The translations under genes were made by a program, and so were the position numbers. The notes beneath the pieces were generated by a model that saw nothing but the letters and a program-made list of their open reading frames with translations, ran no database searches and was not told the origin of the DNA. A stretch of 42,774 bases of DNA from Planctomycetota bacterium (GTDB lineage: Bacteria; Planctomycetota; Phycisphaerae; Phycisphaerales; UBA1924). The stretch lies in assembly GCA_018242645.1 (NCBI GenBank), contig JAFEBN010000007.1, forward strand, positions 1 to 42,774. The letters are read 5' to 3'. Shown one piece after another: positions 15,800 through 22,612 of this stretch. The stretch's first letter is position 1; the number at the start of each line of letters is the position of its first letter.

Positions 15800-16465
15800 G
15801 TGTTCACAGTCAAGATTGATCGAACCCAATGGGACGCCCGACTCCGTCGCATCAAAACGAGGAGAGCGCTCGCTCGTCGCGAAGTCGTCATCGAAGCTGC
15901 GAAGCTCGTCGCGCGGAGGGCTTATGCCGCAGCTCCGGTCGATACAGGCCGGTTCCGAAAGAACCTGGCCGAAGCCGCGAACGCCGCCGGCGTTGGCCCG
16001 ATCCCCGTTTCAACGACGAAGCGCAGCCGCTACGCCGAAATCTATCTAGGCAGGCTTGTGGAAGCCGTGTCGTACTGGACAATGCGAGACGAGCAATATC
16101 AGCGCGAGAATCGAACCAACCAACCGTTCTATCGGAAGATCCTGCGGAAGCGGGCGCGCGCCGAGCTCGAGCTGCGGCGCGTTGAGCAAACCAACGACGC
16201 GATTGTCGTTGGCGGACTTTACGGGCAGAAAGACCCGACTGTCCGGTACAAGCACTACACCGGGACCGGACGGATCTACGACACATCGACCGCGACGGTC
16301 GTCGAGATTCACAACACGGAGGCGCACGCCACGTTTGTTGAGTCACGCGCGAAGGTCATGCGCAATGCGATCTCTGCGATCAAGGCCGGCGGTTCGGGCG
16401 CCGTCATCACGCGATTTACCAAGAAGCGGTTTCTGAAAGTGTTGGGCGAAAGGACGGGCAGCTGA
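15800..16465 (+). CDS. HK97 gp10-like tail-completion/minor structural protein
   Basis: A 221-residue protein from GTG at 15800 with AAGGGAG at 15787-15792; an ATG at 15779 in frame is the alternative. The signature APVDTGRFRKNLAEAA (about residues 43-58) is the hallmark of HK97-gp10/neck proteins, which have an A-P-V-D-T-G-x-L/F-R motif after a helix. The C-terminal half is longer and more basic than in classical gp10. The stop overlaps the integrase ATG by one base (TGATG), so it is placed upstream of, and possibly co-transcribed with, the integrase. Confidence 0.55.
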   Translation: MFTVKIDRTQWDARLRRIKTRRALARREVVIEAAKLVARRAYAAAPVDTGRFRKNLAEAANAAGVGPIPVSTTKRSRYAEIYLGRLVEAVSYWTMRDEQYQRENRTNQPFYRKILRKRARAELELRRVEQTNDAIVVGGLYGQKDPTVRYKHYTGTGRIYDTSTATVVEIHNTEAHATFVESRAKVMRNAISAIKAGGSGAVITRFTKKRFLKVLGERTGS

Positions 16466-17763
16466 TGGCGTCAATCATCACACAAGCGAACGGATGCCGG
16501 CGAATCGAATTTGTCGTCGGCCCAACTGATCGCCGGCGGATCCGGCTTGGACGCATGGACATGGCGCTTGCGCGAGCTGTCTTGCGGCGTGTCGAGAGCC
16601 TGATCGCGCACATGCTGACCCGCGAGCCATTCGACGCTGATCTTGCGAAGTGGCTTGCTGGCTTGGACGCGACATTTCACGACCGGCTCGCCCGGGTTGG
16701 CCTGGTCAATCCCCGCACCGAGAAGACGACACCGGAGTCGTACACGCTTGCCCGCCTGATGGACTCCTTCTTCGCGTCAATCACCGTGAAGGAGTCGACG
16801 CGAACCACCCTGCTACAGACGCGATCGAGCTTGGAAAGGTACTTCATGCCCGAGACCCCGATCGAGCGAATCAGTCCGCTCGAGGCCTCACTGTGGGCGA
16901 AGTCGCTGTCCGATTCCGGGCTGTCCCCCGCGACCGCCGCGAAGCGGATCAAAGTCGCGAAGGCGATCTTCGCTCGCGCGGTCCTTTGGGGATGGATCAA
17001 GGCGAGCCCTTTGCTTTCGATCAAGCCCGGAAGCATGAAGAACCGGGACCGCATTCGTTTCGTCGATCGAGACGTGATCGCGAAGGTTGTTGCGCAGTCG
17101 AAGGATCCGGAGTTTCGACTTCTCATCGCCCTTGCCCGGTTCGCTGGGCTTCGCGTTCCTTCTGAGGCGCTCTTGCTCAAGTGGGACCATGTCAACTGGG
17201 AAGCCGGACGAATGACGGTAACTTCGCCCAAAACCGAGGGCGCCGGCAAGGGATCTCGCGTGATTCCCTTATTCCCCGAGCTTGTGCCGTTCCTGCAGGC
17301 CGCGTTCGACGCCGCGCCCGAGGGGTCGATCTATGTCATCAACCGGACCCGGGACTCCGCGGCGAACTTCCGGACTCATCTTGAGCGGCTCATCGAACGT
17401 GCCGCCGTCCCTGCCTGGCCACGGCTCTGGCAAAACCTTCGCGCCTCCCGGGCGATCGAGCTTGCTTCCGTGTTCCCGCAGCATGTCGCGGCTGAATGGA
17501 TCGGGCACTCCGAGGCCATTGCCCAAGCTCACTATCTCGCCGCTCGCGAGGAGGACTTCGCGAAAGCGGTCACGTTGCCATCCGATGCCAGCGCGGCGCA
17601 CAAAGCGGCGCAGTCACCCACGGAACCGACCCGACAGGCCGCGACTCTTATTGCGGGAGATCTCGCGAAAGTGCCTGATTTCAAAGAAAAAAGCCCTTCC
17701 CGCGTGTTGGCGAGGGAAGGGCGGATGACCCCAAGGGGATTCGAACCCCTGTTTTCAGGATGA
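16465..17763 (+). CDS. Planctomycete-type tyrosine integrase reading into tRNA-Glu
   Basis: A 432-residue site-specific recombinase. The N-terminal domain (residues 1-70) is the arm-binding type; residues about 90-185 are the SAM-like core-binding domain (LARLMDSFFASITVKESTRTT..). The catalytic domain has Arg230 (GLRVPSE), a lysine in the KTEGAGKGSR beta-hairpin, Arg326 (WQNLRASRA), His348 (WIGHSE) and Tyr357 (AHYLAA). The box II His is Gln323, which I recall as usual for this planctomycete family. The last 12 residues (MTPRGFEPLFSG) are encoded on the opposite strand of the tRNA T-arm, variable loop and anticodon stem. The frame across the att repeat is kept, so excision would give a longer C-terminus (see the segment at 3941-4258). 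It is adjacent to its att site, as expected for the island's integrase. Confidence 0.9.
   Translation: MASIITQANGCRRIEFVVGPTDRRRIRLGRMDMALARAVLRRVESLIAHMLTREPFDADLAKWLAGLDATFHDRLARVGLVNPRTEKTTPESYTLARLMDSFFASITVKESTRTTLLQTRSSLERYFMPETPIERISPLEASLWAKSLSDSGLSPATAAKRIKVAKAIFARAVLWGWIKASPLLSIKPGSMKNRDRIRFVDRDVIAKVVAQSKDPEFRLLIALARFAGLRVPSEALLLKWDHVNWEAGRMTVTSPKTEGAGKGSRVIPLFPELVPFLQAAFDAAPEGSIYVINRTRDSAANFRTHLERLIERAAVPAWPRLWQNLRASRAIELASVFPQHVAAEWIGHSEAIAQAHYLAAREEDFAKAVTLPSDASAAHKAAQSPTEPTRQAATLIAGDLAKVPDFKEKSPSRVLAREGRMTPRGFEPLFSG
17687..17722 (-). terminator. Replacement terminator for tRNA-Glu inside the integrase gene
   Basis: On the minus strand, directly after tRNA-Glu, a stem (GCCCTTCCC / GGGAAGGGC, nine pairs, plus two further pairs past a mismatch) is followed by TTTTTT (A6 at 17687-17692). 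It begins three bases past the tRNA 3' end and lies wholly within the integrase coding sequence. It belongs to the island, so it substitutes for the host terminator now at 3902-3935. Confidence 0.75.
17726..17738. repeat. attR: right copy of the direct repeat within tRNA-Glu
   Basis: TGACCCCAAGGGG is identical to 3942-3954. It covers the discriminator base, the 3' acceptor strand and the end of the T stem. The island thus rebuilds the functional tRNA when it integrates. Confidence 0.8.
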
Positions 17764-17800
17764 GAACCTGACGTCCTGGACCGGGCTAGACGATGGGGCC
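17726..17800 (-). tRNA. tRNA-Glu (anticodon CTC)
   Basis: A 75-base cloverleaf. Acceptor GGCCCCA/TGGGGTC has one G-T pair. The D stem is GTCT/GGAC, and the anticodon stem TCAGG/CCTGA carries loop TTCTCAT with anticodon CTC. The T stem AGGGG/CCCCT carries loop TTCGAAT, and the discriminator is A. CCA is not encoded (TCC follows). The 3' half is the integration site of the island, and the integrase gene overlaps the antisense strand up to the anticodon stem. Confidence 0.93.
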
Positions 17801-17838
17801 CACTCTCGAATCGCAAAAAGCGACCCAGGACAGATCAG

Positions 17839-17866
17839 ACAATAGGACGGTGGGCCGGAAGGTCAA
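17839..17866 (-). promoter_or_regulatory. Putative sigma70 promoter of tRNA-Glu
   Basis: On the minus strand, TTGACC (17861-17866) and TATTGT (17839-17844) are separated by 16 bases. Transcription would start about 30 bases before the tRNA. It lies in the short gap between the CPBP protease stop and the tRNA. Confidence 0.45.
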
Positions 17867-17874
17867 ATTCGCTG

Positions 17875-18684
17875 CTATTGCCGGGCGATAATGACCAGCA
17901 CGACGATGTCGTACAGGGCGTGGGTCGCCACCACGATCCCGAAGCCGCGGAACAAAAACAGCGCTCCGAAATACATCCCGGCGGCCGTAAAGAACAGCGC
18001 CGTGAAGATGTCACGTCCGCTCTTCAGCCCCGTCAGCGAGACATCGTGGTAGAGCGCAAACGCGACCGCCGAAATGAGGCAGGCGAAGAACGCCGAAGTT
18101 GATCGGGGCAAGCGGAACAGGTCGCAGAGAAGCGCGTGCAGCGCGGTGATCATCACCAGCCGGAATACCAGCTCTTCATAAAGTCCCGCGCCGATCGAAA
18201 GCGTGAGCCGCTCCTGCCACGGCGCTGTTCGCAGGTCGGCCACCGATTGCTGCAGCGCGATCGCCGCGAGGCCGCTGCCTTGCTGGCGACCGTACAGGAT
18301 GAGCCCCAGAACCAGCAGCGGAAGCACCAGCACGCACGATTCGAGCGCCATGCCCAGGAGCACGCGCGGATGGATACGCCACGAATCACGATTCAGCACG
18401 TGCCAGATCAGCAGCACGACGACCAGCGTGATCGCCGGCAGGTGGAAACTCGTCGCACCGAAGATGTCGAAGAACCGAACCAGCAGCCGGCGCGCCCCCA
18501 CCGTTCGCATCGCACCGGTCGCATCCTGCAGATACCACAGAGAACCGAACTCGTACAAAAGAATCAGCGGCAGCAAAAAACACAGGATGTGCAGCGGCGT
18601 CATCGAGAGCCGCCAGTAACCCTGCGGCCGTTGCAGGTCGATGTGCGTCGAAGTATTCGTTCTGGGTAGCGGCGATCCGGGCAT
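17875..18684 (-). CDS. CPBP-family intramembrane metalloprotease (Rce1/Abi-like)
   Basis: A 269-residue membrane protein with about seven to eight hydrophobic segments from residue 28 on. The three conserved CPBP motifs are present: EELVFR (motif 1), FALYH (motif 2, FxxxH) and HALYD (motif 3). The two glutamates and the histidines would bind zinc or activate water. GGAGAAGGA precedes the ATG at 18684. Family members cleave prenylated or bacteriocin-related peptides or act in immunity to self-made peptides; the substrate is unknown. It is encoded on the same strand as rpsT and upstream of tRNA-Glu, with no sign of a dedicated operon. Confidence 0.85.
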   Translation of the reverse strand: MPGSPLPRTNTSTHIDLQRPQGYWRLSMTPLHILCFLLPLILLYEFGSLWYLQDATGAMRTVGARRLLVRFFDIFGATSFHLPAITLVVVLLIWHVLNRDSWRIHPRVLLGMALESCVLVLPLLVLGLILYGRQQGSGLAAIALQQSVADLRTAPWQERLTLSIGAGLYEELVFRLVMITALHALLCDLFRLPRSTSAFFACLISAVAFALYHDVSLTGLKSGRDIFTALFFTAAGMYFGALFLFRGFGIVVATHALYDIVVLVIIARQ

Positions 18685-18744
18685 TCCTTCTCCGGGGCCA
18701 AGCCTATCGAGCGTCGAGTCCGTCCGACACCTTTCGCACGGGCG

Positions 18745-18772
18745 AAAAAAAAAGACCGCCGAGAGGCGGTCT
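18745..18772 (-). terminator. rpsT terminator
   Basis: The stem AGACCGCC/GGCGGTCT around a GAGA loop is followed on the minus strand by a run of eight T (A-run at 18745-18752). It is placed 25 bases after the rpsT stop. Confidence 0.88.
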
Positions 18773-18796
18773 GGAGTTCGCAGCGTGCGGGCTCGC

Positions 18797-19084
18797 TTAC
18801 TTCGACTTGCCGGCCTTGGTGGCCTGCTTGCCCTTGAGCTTGGTCGAGAGCCGGCTCTTGCGCCGAGCCGCCTGGTTCTTATGAATCACACCCTTGGCGG
18901 CCGTGCGATCGATGATCTGCGAGGCCTTAGACAGGGCGGTCTTGGCTTCGTCGGCGCTGCCATGCAGAATCTTCTCGTTGAAATCCTTGATCGCGTCGCG
19001 CATCGTGCGAAGGCGCCAGCGGTTACGGGCGCGAGCGGCTTCGTTCTGACGGACGCGTTTCTGAGCAGACAGCGAGTGAGCCAT
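18797..19084 (-). CDS. rpsT: 30S ribosomal protein S20
   Basis: A 95-residue, very basic helical protein with the S20 pattern: MAHSLSAQKRVRQNEAARARN, RTMRDAIKDF, and a C-terminal KGVIHKNQAARRKSRLSTKL. It binds 16S rRNA early in 30S assembly. AAGGAA precedes the ATG at 19084. Length and sequence are normal for the family. It is monocistronic, with its own promoter-like element upstream and a strong terminator downstream. Confidence 0.95.
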   Translation of the reverse strand: MAHSLSAQKRVRQNEAARARNRWRLRTMRDAIKDFNEKILHGSADEAKTALSKASQIIDRTAAKGVIHKNQAARRKSRLSTKLKGKQATKAGKSK

Positions 19085-19155
19085 TGGATTCCTTGATCAA
19101 ACAGGGGTCGACAACCCCGCCCGTCACGGGAGACCCGCAGACGGAGGGGGTCGAA

Positions 19156-19184
19156 ATAATTCGCTAGCAACCGACCAAAATCAA
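19156..19184 (-). promoter_or_regulatory. Putative rpsT promoter
   Basis: On the minus strand, TTGATT (19179-19184), 17 bases, then AATTAT (19156-19161). It leaves a leader of about 65 bases before the rpsT ATG. The rest of 19085-19304 shows nothing else I can identify. Confidence 0.4.
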
Positions 19185-19304
19185 GCCGAACGATGGCCGG
19201 TGCCGCGCGACAGAGCACTTTCGCGGGTTTCCGCAGGGGCCGGGCGACAATCGCCCGATCGGGAGGCTATCCTTGCTCCCCACAAGCGAGCCGTCGCTTG
19301 GTGA

Positions 19305-19378
19305 GCGGGCGTAGCTCAATTGGATAGAGCACCTGACTACGGATCAGGAGGTTGCAGGTTCGACTCCTGCCGCCCGTG
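19305..19378 (+). tRNA. tRNA-Arg (anticodon ACG)
   Basis: A 74-base cloverleaf. Acceptor GCGGGCG/CGCCCGT has one G-T pair. The D stem is GCTC/GAGC; the anticodon stem CCTGA/TCAGG has loop CTACGGA with anticodon ACG (A34 normally becomes inosine). The T stem GCAGG/CCTGC has loop TTCGACT, and the discriminator is G. CCA is not encoded. Confidence 0.95.
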
Positions 19379-19386
19379 TTCGTTGA

Positions 19387-19419
19387 GGCGTCGACACCGT
19401 CGACGCCTTTTCTTTTTTT
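19387..19419 (+). terminator. tRNA-Arg terminator
   Basis: A perfect nine-base stem GGCGTCGAC/GTCGACGCC with loop ACC is followed by TTTTCTTTTTTT. It begins nine bases after the tRNA. Confidence 0.92.
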
Positions 19420-19455
19420 GTTCGCGCCCGGTGCTTGACTGGGCCGGACCGAAAG

Positions 19456-19484
19456 TCAAACATCCGTTTGAATCGGACGTTTGA
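19456..19484. promoter_or_regulatory. Operator-like inverted repeat at the TetR-family gene start
   Basis: TCAAACATCCG (19456-19466) and CGGACGTTTGA (19474-19484) are inverted copies with one mismatch and a 7-base spacer. An inner 14-base palindrome, CAAACATCCGTTTG, lies at 19457-19470. The right arm ends on the A of the regulator's ATG, and there is no ribosome binding site between. A -35-like TTGACT is at 19435-19440. It is probably the autoregulatory operator of the TetR-type protein and of the pump behind it. Confidence 0.6.
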
Positions 19485-20215
19485 TGCCAAAGCCCCGCAC
19501 CCATCCGCGCCCCACGACCCAGCGTGCCGCCAAGCCGCTCTCGGGACGCGCGTCGGACCCCGAGTCGAGCGCCGATACCCGCGCCCGGCTGATCGAGGCC
19601 GCCGGCGAGGAATTCGCGGCACACGGCTTCGCGGAGGCAACCGTGCGAGGCATCTGCGAGCGTGCGGGCGCCAATATCGCGGCGGTCAACTACTACTTCC
19701 GCGATAAGGAAACGCTGTATCTCGAAACGCTGCGCCACGCGCACCGCTACTCGCTCGAGCACTATCCGCACGATGGCGGACTGAAGGAAGATGCTCCGGC
19801 GGAAGACAAACTCCGCGCGTTCGTCCGCGCATTTCTCGCGAAAATGCTCGACCCGAACCGTCCCGGCTGGCACGGCAGACTCATCTCGCGCGAAATGACC
19901 GAGCCCACCCCGGCGCTCACGCTCCTGATCGAAGAGGGCGTTCGACCTCAATTCGCGGCACTGTGCGCCATCGTCCGCAAGCTCGCCCCCAGCCTCAAAG
20001 CCGACCGGATCGAAGCCGGCGCCGCCAGCGTGATCGGTCAGGCTCTCCACTACCACCACTGCAACTCACTGATCAAACGGCTCTATTCGGAGCGCGTCGA
20101 CGGGTTCCCGTTTGATCTCGATTTTCTCACCGATCACATCACGCAGTTCTCGCTGTCCGCGTTCGAAGGGCTGGAGAGCAAAGCAACGTCCCGGCGACCG
20201 GGGAGGACCAGTTGA
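19484..20215 (+). CDS. TetR-family regulator, CecR/YbiH-like
   Basis: A 243-residue protein. The N-terminal TetR HTH spans about residues 30-76: TRARLIEAAGEEFAAHGF, then TVRGICERAGANIAAVNYYF, the classical recognition helix. The C-terminal domain (RHAHRYSLEHYP.. to LTDHITQFSLSAFEGL) has the layout of the CerR/CecR (DUF1956) group, whose E. coli member controls an ABC pump with an HlyD-like partner. Here the downstream genes are also an ABC exporter with HlyD and outer-membrane partners. The stop overlaps the TTG start of the first permease, so regulator and pump form one operon. The ATG at 19484 lies inside an inverted repeat, suggesting autorepression; the ligand is unknown. Confidence 0.82.
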   Translation: MPKPRTHPRPTTQRAAKPLSGRASDPESSADTRARLIEAAGEEFAAHGFAEATVRGICERAGANIAAVNYYFRDKETLYLETLRHAHRYSLEHYPHDGGLKEDAPAEDKLRAFVRAFLAKMLDPNRPGWHGRLISREMTEPTPALTLLIEEGVRPQFAALCAIVRKLAPSLKADRIEAGAASVIGQALHYHHCNSLIKRLYSERVDGFPFDLDFLTDHITQFSLSAFEGLESKATSRRPGRTS

Positions 20216-21378
20216 TCCGGTATGCGCTCAAAATGCTGATGGGGGATCGCGCACGCTACCTCGGAATCCTGGTCGGCGTCGCCTTCGCTTCGCTCCTCAT
20301 CACGCAGCAGGGCGCCGTGTTCGTCGGGCTGATGGAGCGGACCTACTCCTTCGTCTCGGATACACCCGCGCCCGACCTCTGGGTGGTTGACCCCGATCTC
20401 GAGCATCACGCCGATAGCAAGCCGATGCTCAAGCAGGAGTTGTACAGGGTGCGCGGCGTCGAGGGCGTCGCATGGGCGGTGCCCATGTTCAAGTCCTTTA
20501 CCAAGCTCCGGCTTCCCGATGGCCGCCGCCGGGGTTGTATCGTCGTTGGTGTGGACGATGAAACGCTCATCGGAGCGCCCGCATCGATCTCGGGTGGAAG
20601 CGCAGCCGACCTTCGCCTCGCGGATGCCGTGCTGGTGGACGAGGCCGATGTGGGTGGAAAACTGGGGCTCACCGCCCATGTGGCGGAGGCGCTCGGGGGA
20701 CGGGCCAAGCTCGCCGTTGGGGACGTTCTGGAATTGAATGATCACCGGGCGGTCGTCGCAGGAACCTTCAAGATCCAGCCGAGCTTCTTCTGGGATCCGG
20801 TGATCTACACCACGTTTACCCGCGCCGTTTCTTACTCGCCCAGCGAACGCAAGGAGCTCAGTTTCATCCTCGTGAAGGCTACGCCCGGGACCGACCTCGG
20901 CGTCCTGGCTGAACGCATTCGCGGGGCGACCGGACTCAAGGCGTACACCGAGCAGGGATTCAAGCGGTTGACCGCGATGTACATCCTGGAGAAAACCGGC
21001 ATCCTGATCAACTTCGGAATCGCCGTCGCGCTGGGTTTCATCGTGGGTGTCGTGGTCGCCGGGCAGACCTTTTACAACTTCACCATGGAAAACCTGCGCT
21101 ACTTCGGCGCTCTCAAAGCTCTGGGCACTTCGAACCGCCAGCTCGTCCGTATGGTTCTGGCGCAGGCCGGCGTCGTGGGTTTGCTCGGCTACGGCCTCGG
21201 AGTTGGAGCGGCCGCGCTCTTCGGGGCGCTGCTTGGGGGAACAGCACTTGCATTCAGTCTGCCCTGGCAACTGCTCGCGATCTGCGGCGGCGCCATCATC
21301 GTGATTTGTCTCATCGCCGCAGCCTTGAGCATGCGCCGGGTCCTGGTGCTGGAACCGGGCATCGTCTTTCGGGGCTGA
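20212..21378 (+). CDS. DevC/FtsX-type ABC transporter permease (first copy)
   Basis: A 388-residue permease of the MacB/FtsX/DevC type with a TTG start at 20212 preceded by GGGGAGG. One membrane helix near residues 16-38 is followed by a large periplasmic domain (40-265). Three more helices follow near 275-300, 320-345 and 355-375, the FtsX arrangement. It ends RRVLVLEPGIVFRG, as DevC proteins do. It is a tandem paralogue of the next gene: both open with Y.LALKML or YALKML and ..ITQQG..FVG. Its periplasmic domain is clearly diverged. In DevBCA-type exporters the permease is a homodimer; two different copies here suggest a heterodimer. Confidence 0.85.
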   Translation: MIRYALKMLMGDRARYLGILVGVAFASLLITQQGAVFVGLMERTYSFVSDTPAPDLWVVDPDLEHHADSKPMLKQELYRVRGVEGVAWAVPMFKSFTKLRLPDGRRRGCIVVGVDDETLIGAPASISGGSAADLRLADAVLVDEADVGGKLGLTAHVAEALGGRAKLAVGDVLELNDHRAVVAGTFKIQPSFFWDPVIYTTFTRAVSYSPSERKELSFILVKATPGTDLGVLAERIRGATGLKAYTEQGFKRLTAMYILEKTGILINFGIAVALGFIVGVVVAGQTFYNFTMENLRYFGALKALGTSNRQLVRMVLAQAGVVGLLGYGLGVGAAALFGALLGGTALAFSLPWQLLAICGGAIIVICLIAAALSMRRVLVLEPGIVFRG

Positions 21379-21446
21379 TCGATCGTCAACAATCCGCGGT
21401 TCGAGTTGGGGTAACCGCGGTCTCGAGTAAAGGAACGGCTGCAACG

Positions 21447-22607
21447 GTGTACTGGCTGGCGCTCAAAATGCTCTTCAATGACAAAGCCAAGTTCTTTGGC
21501 ATTGTCATGGGCGTCACGCTCGCGTCGCTTGTGATCACGCAGCAGGGTTCGATCTTTGTCGGCATCCTCGGACGCACCTTCGGCGTCATCACGGACATGA
21601 ACTACCCGGACATCTGGGTGATGGACCCCAAGGTCCAGTTCATCGACGACACCAAGCCGCTGACCGACACCAAGCTCTACGAGGTGCGGGGCGTTCCCGG
21701 CGTCGCCTCGGCCATGCCGCTCTACAAGGGCATGATCCGTGCCCGCATGGAGAACGGGCTTTTCCAGAACTGCAACCTCTACGGCGTCGATGATTCCACG
21801 CTGATGGGCGGCCCGGGCGAGATGATCGTCGGCAAGCTCGCCGACCTCCGCATGGCCGATTCGGTGATCGTCGATCTCGAGGGCGCCACGGACAAGCTCG
21901 CCAAACCGAACCCTGTGAAGGGCGGCCCGAAGATCCCGCTCAAGATCGGAGACACGCTCGAACTCAACGACCACCGCGCCGTCGTCGTCGGTATCTGTAA
22001 AGGCTCGCGGACCTTCCAGTCGCAGCCGAACGTCTTCACCACGTACTCGCGCGCCGTGACCTTCGCCCCCCGCGAGCGCAAGCTGCTCTCCTTCGTGCTT
22101 GTCAAAGCCGAGCCCGGTGAGAATCTGGACGAGCTCACCCGGCGAATCACGGAACGCACCGGCCTTGCGGCGTACACGGCCAACCAGTTCAAGATGCTCA
22201 CGGTGAACTACTTCCTCAAGTACACCGGCATCCCGATCAACTTCGGCATCGCCGTTTCGCTGGGATTCCTGGTCGGCACCCTCATCACCGGCTTCATGTT
22301 CTACTCCTTCACGCTCGACAACCTCAAGTTCCTCGGCACCCTCAAGGCGATGGGCACCGGCGACAGCATGCTCATGCGCATGATCCTTCTCCAGGCCATG
22401 GCGGTCGGGGTCATCGGCTTCGGCATGGGCGTGGGAATCGCAACACTGTTCGGCGTCTCGATGAGAGAGACGCAACTGGCGTTCTGGCTCACCTGGCAAC
22501 TGCTGGTCGTTTCCGGCGGCGCGGTCGTCATCATCTGCATGCTCGCGGCGATGCTGAGCGTGCGGAAGGTGGTGGCGCTCGAACCCGCGATGGTTTTCAA
22601 AGGATAA
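21447..22607 (+). CDS. DevC/FtsX-type ABC transporter permease (second copy)
   Basis: A 386-residue paralogue of the preceding permease. GTG at 21447 is chosen because its product aligns with the start of the first copy (VYWLALKMLFNDKAKFFGI); AAAGGA lies 12 bases upstream. It has one N-terminal helix, a periplasmic domain of about 220 residues and three C-terminal helices. It ends ALEPAMVFKG, as in DevC. AAAGGA in its last codons is the ribosome binding site of the ATPase gene. Together with its twin it likely forms the membrane part of a tripartite exporter. Confidence 0.86.
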   Translation: MYWLALKMLFNDKAKFFGIVMGVTLASLVITQQGSIFVGILGRTFGVITDMNYPDIWVMDPKVQFIDDTKPLTDTKLYEVRGVPGVASAMPLYKGMIRARMENGLFQNCNLYGVDDSTLMGGPGEMIVGKLADLRMADSVIVDLEGATDKLAKPNPVKGGPKIPLKIGDTLELNDHRAVVVGICKGSRTFQSQPNVFTTYSRAVTFAPRERKLLSFVLVKAEPGENLDELTRRITERTGLAAYTANQFKMLTVNYFLKYTGIPINFGIAVSLGFLVGTLITGFMFYSFTLDNLKFLGTLKAMGTGDSMLMRMILLQAMAVGVIGFGMGVGIATLFGVSMRETQLAFWLTWQLLVVSGGAVVIICMLAAMLSVRKVVALEPAMVFKG

Positions 22608-22612
22608 CTGCG

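Larger units (their letters stand above)
3942..17738. mobile_element. Integrated phage-like island (about 13.8 kb) at the tRNA-Glu 3' end
   Basis: The island is bounded by a 13-bp direct repeat (TGACCCCAAGGGG) at 3942-3954 and 17726-17738; the right copy is the 3' end of tRNA-Glu(CTC). Just past the repeat, similarity continues imperfectly (GTCCGA versus ATTCGA). A planctomycete-type integrase gene abuts the tRNA. Inside are a tail-like block (4.25-7.49 kb, plus), a minus-strand block with a terminase-small-subunit-like gene (7.5-9.35 kb), and a plus-strand block (9.5-17.8 kb) with a second recombinase, an excisionase-like protein and replication-type genes. No large terminase, portal, capsid or protease is recognisable. 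Size and content fit a phage satellite or a decayed prophage. The genes are tightly packed with many ATGA overlaps and show no obvious decay. Confidence 0.85.

Noticed and set aside
17763..17763. The integrase as frameshifted or degraded because it ends inside the tRNA
   Set aside because: The C-terminal GFEP run over a tRNA T-arm is expected for tRNA-targeting integrases, and all catalytic positions are intact.
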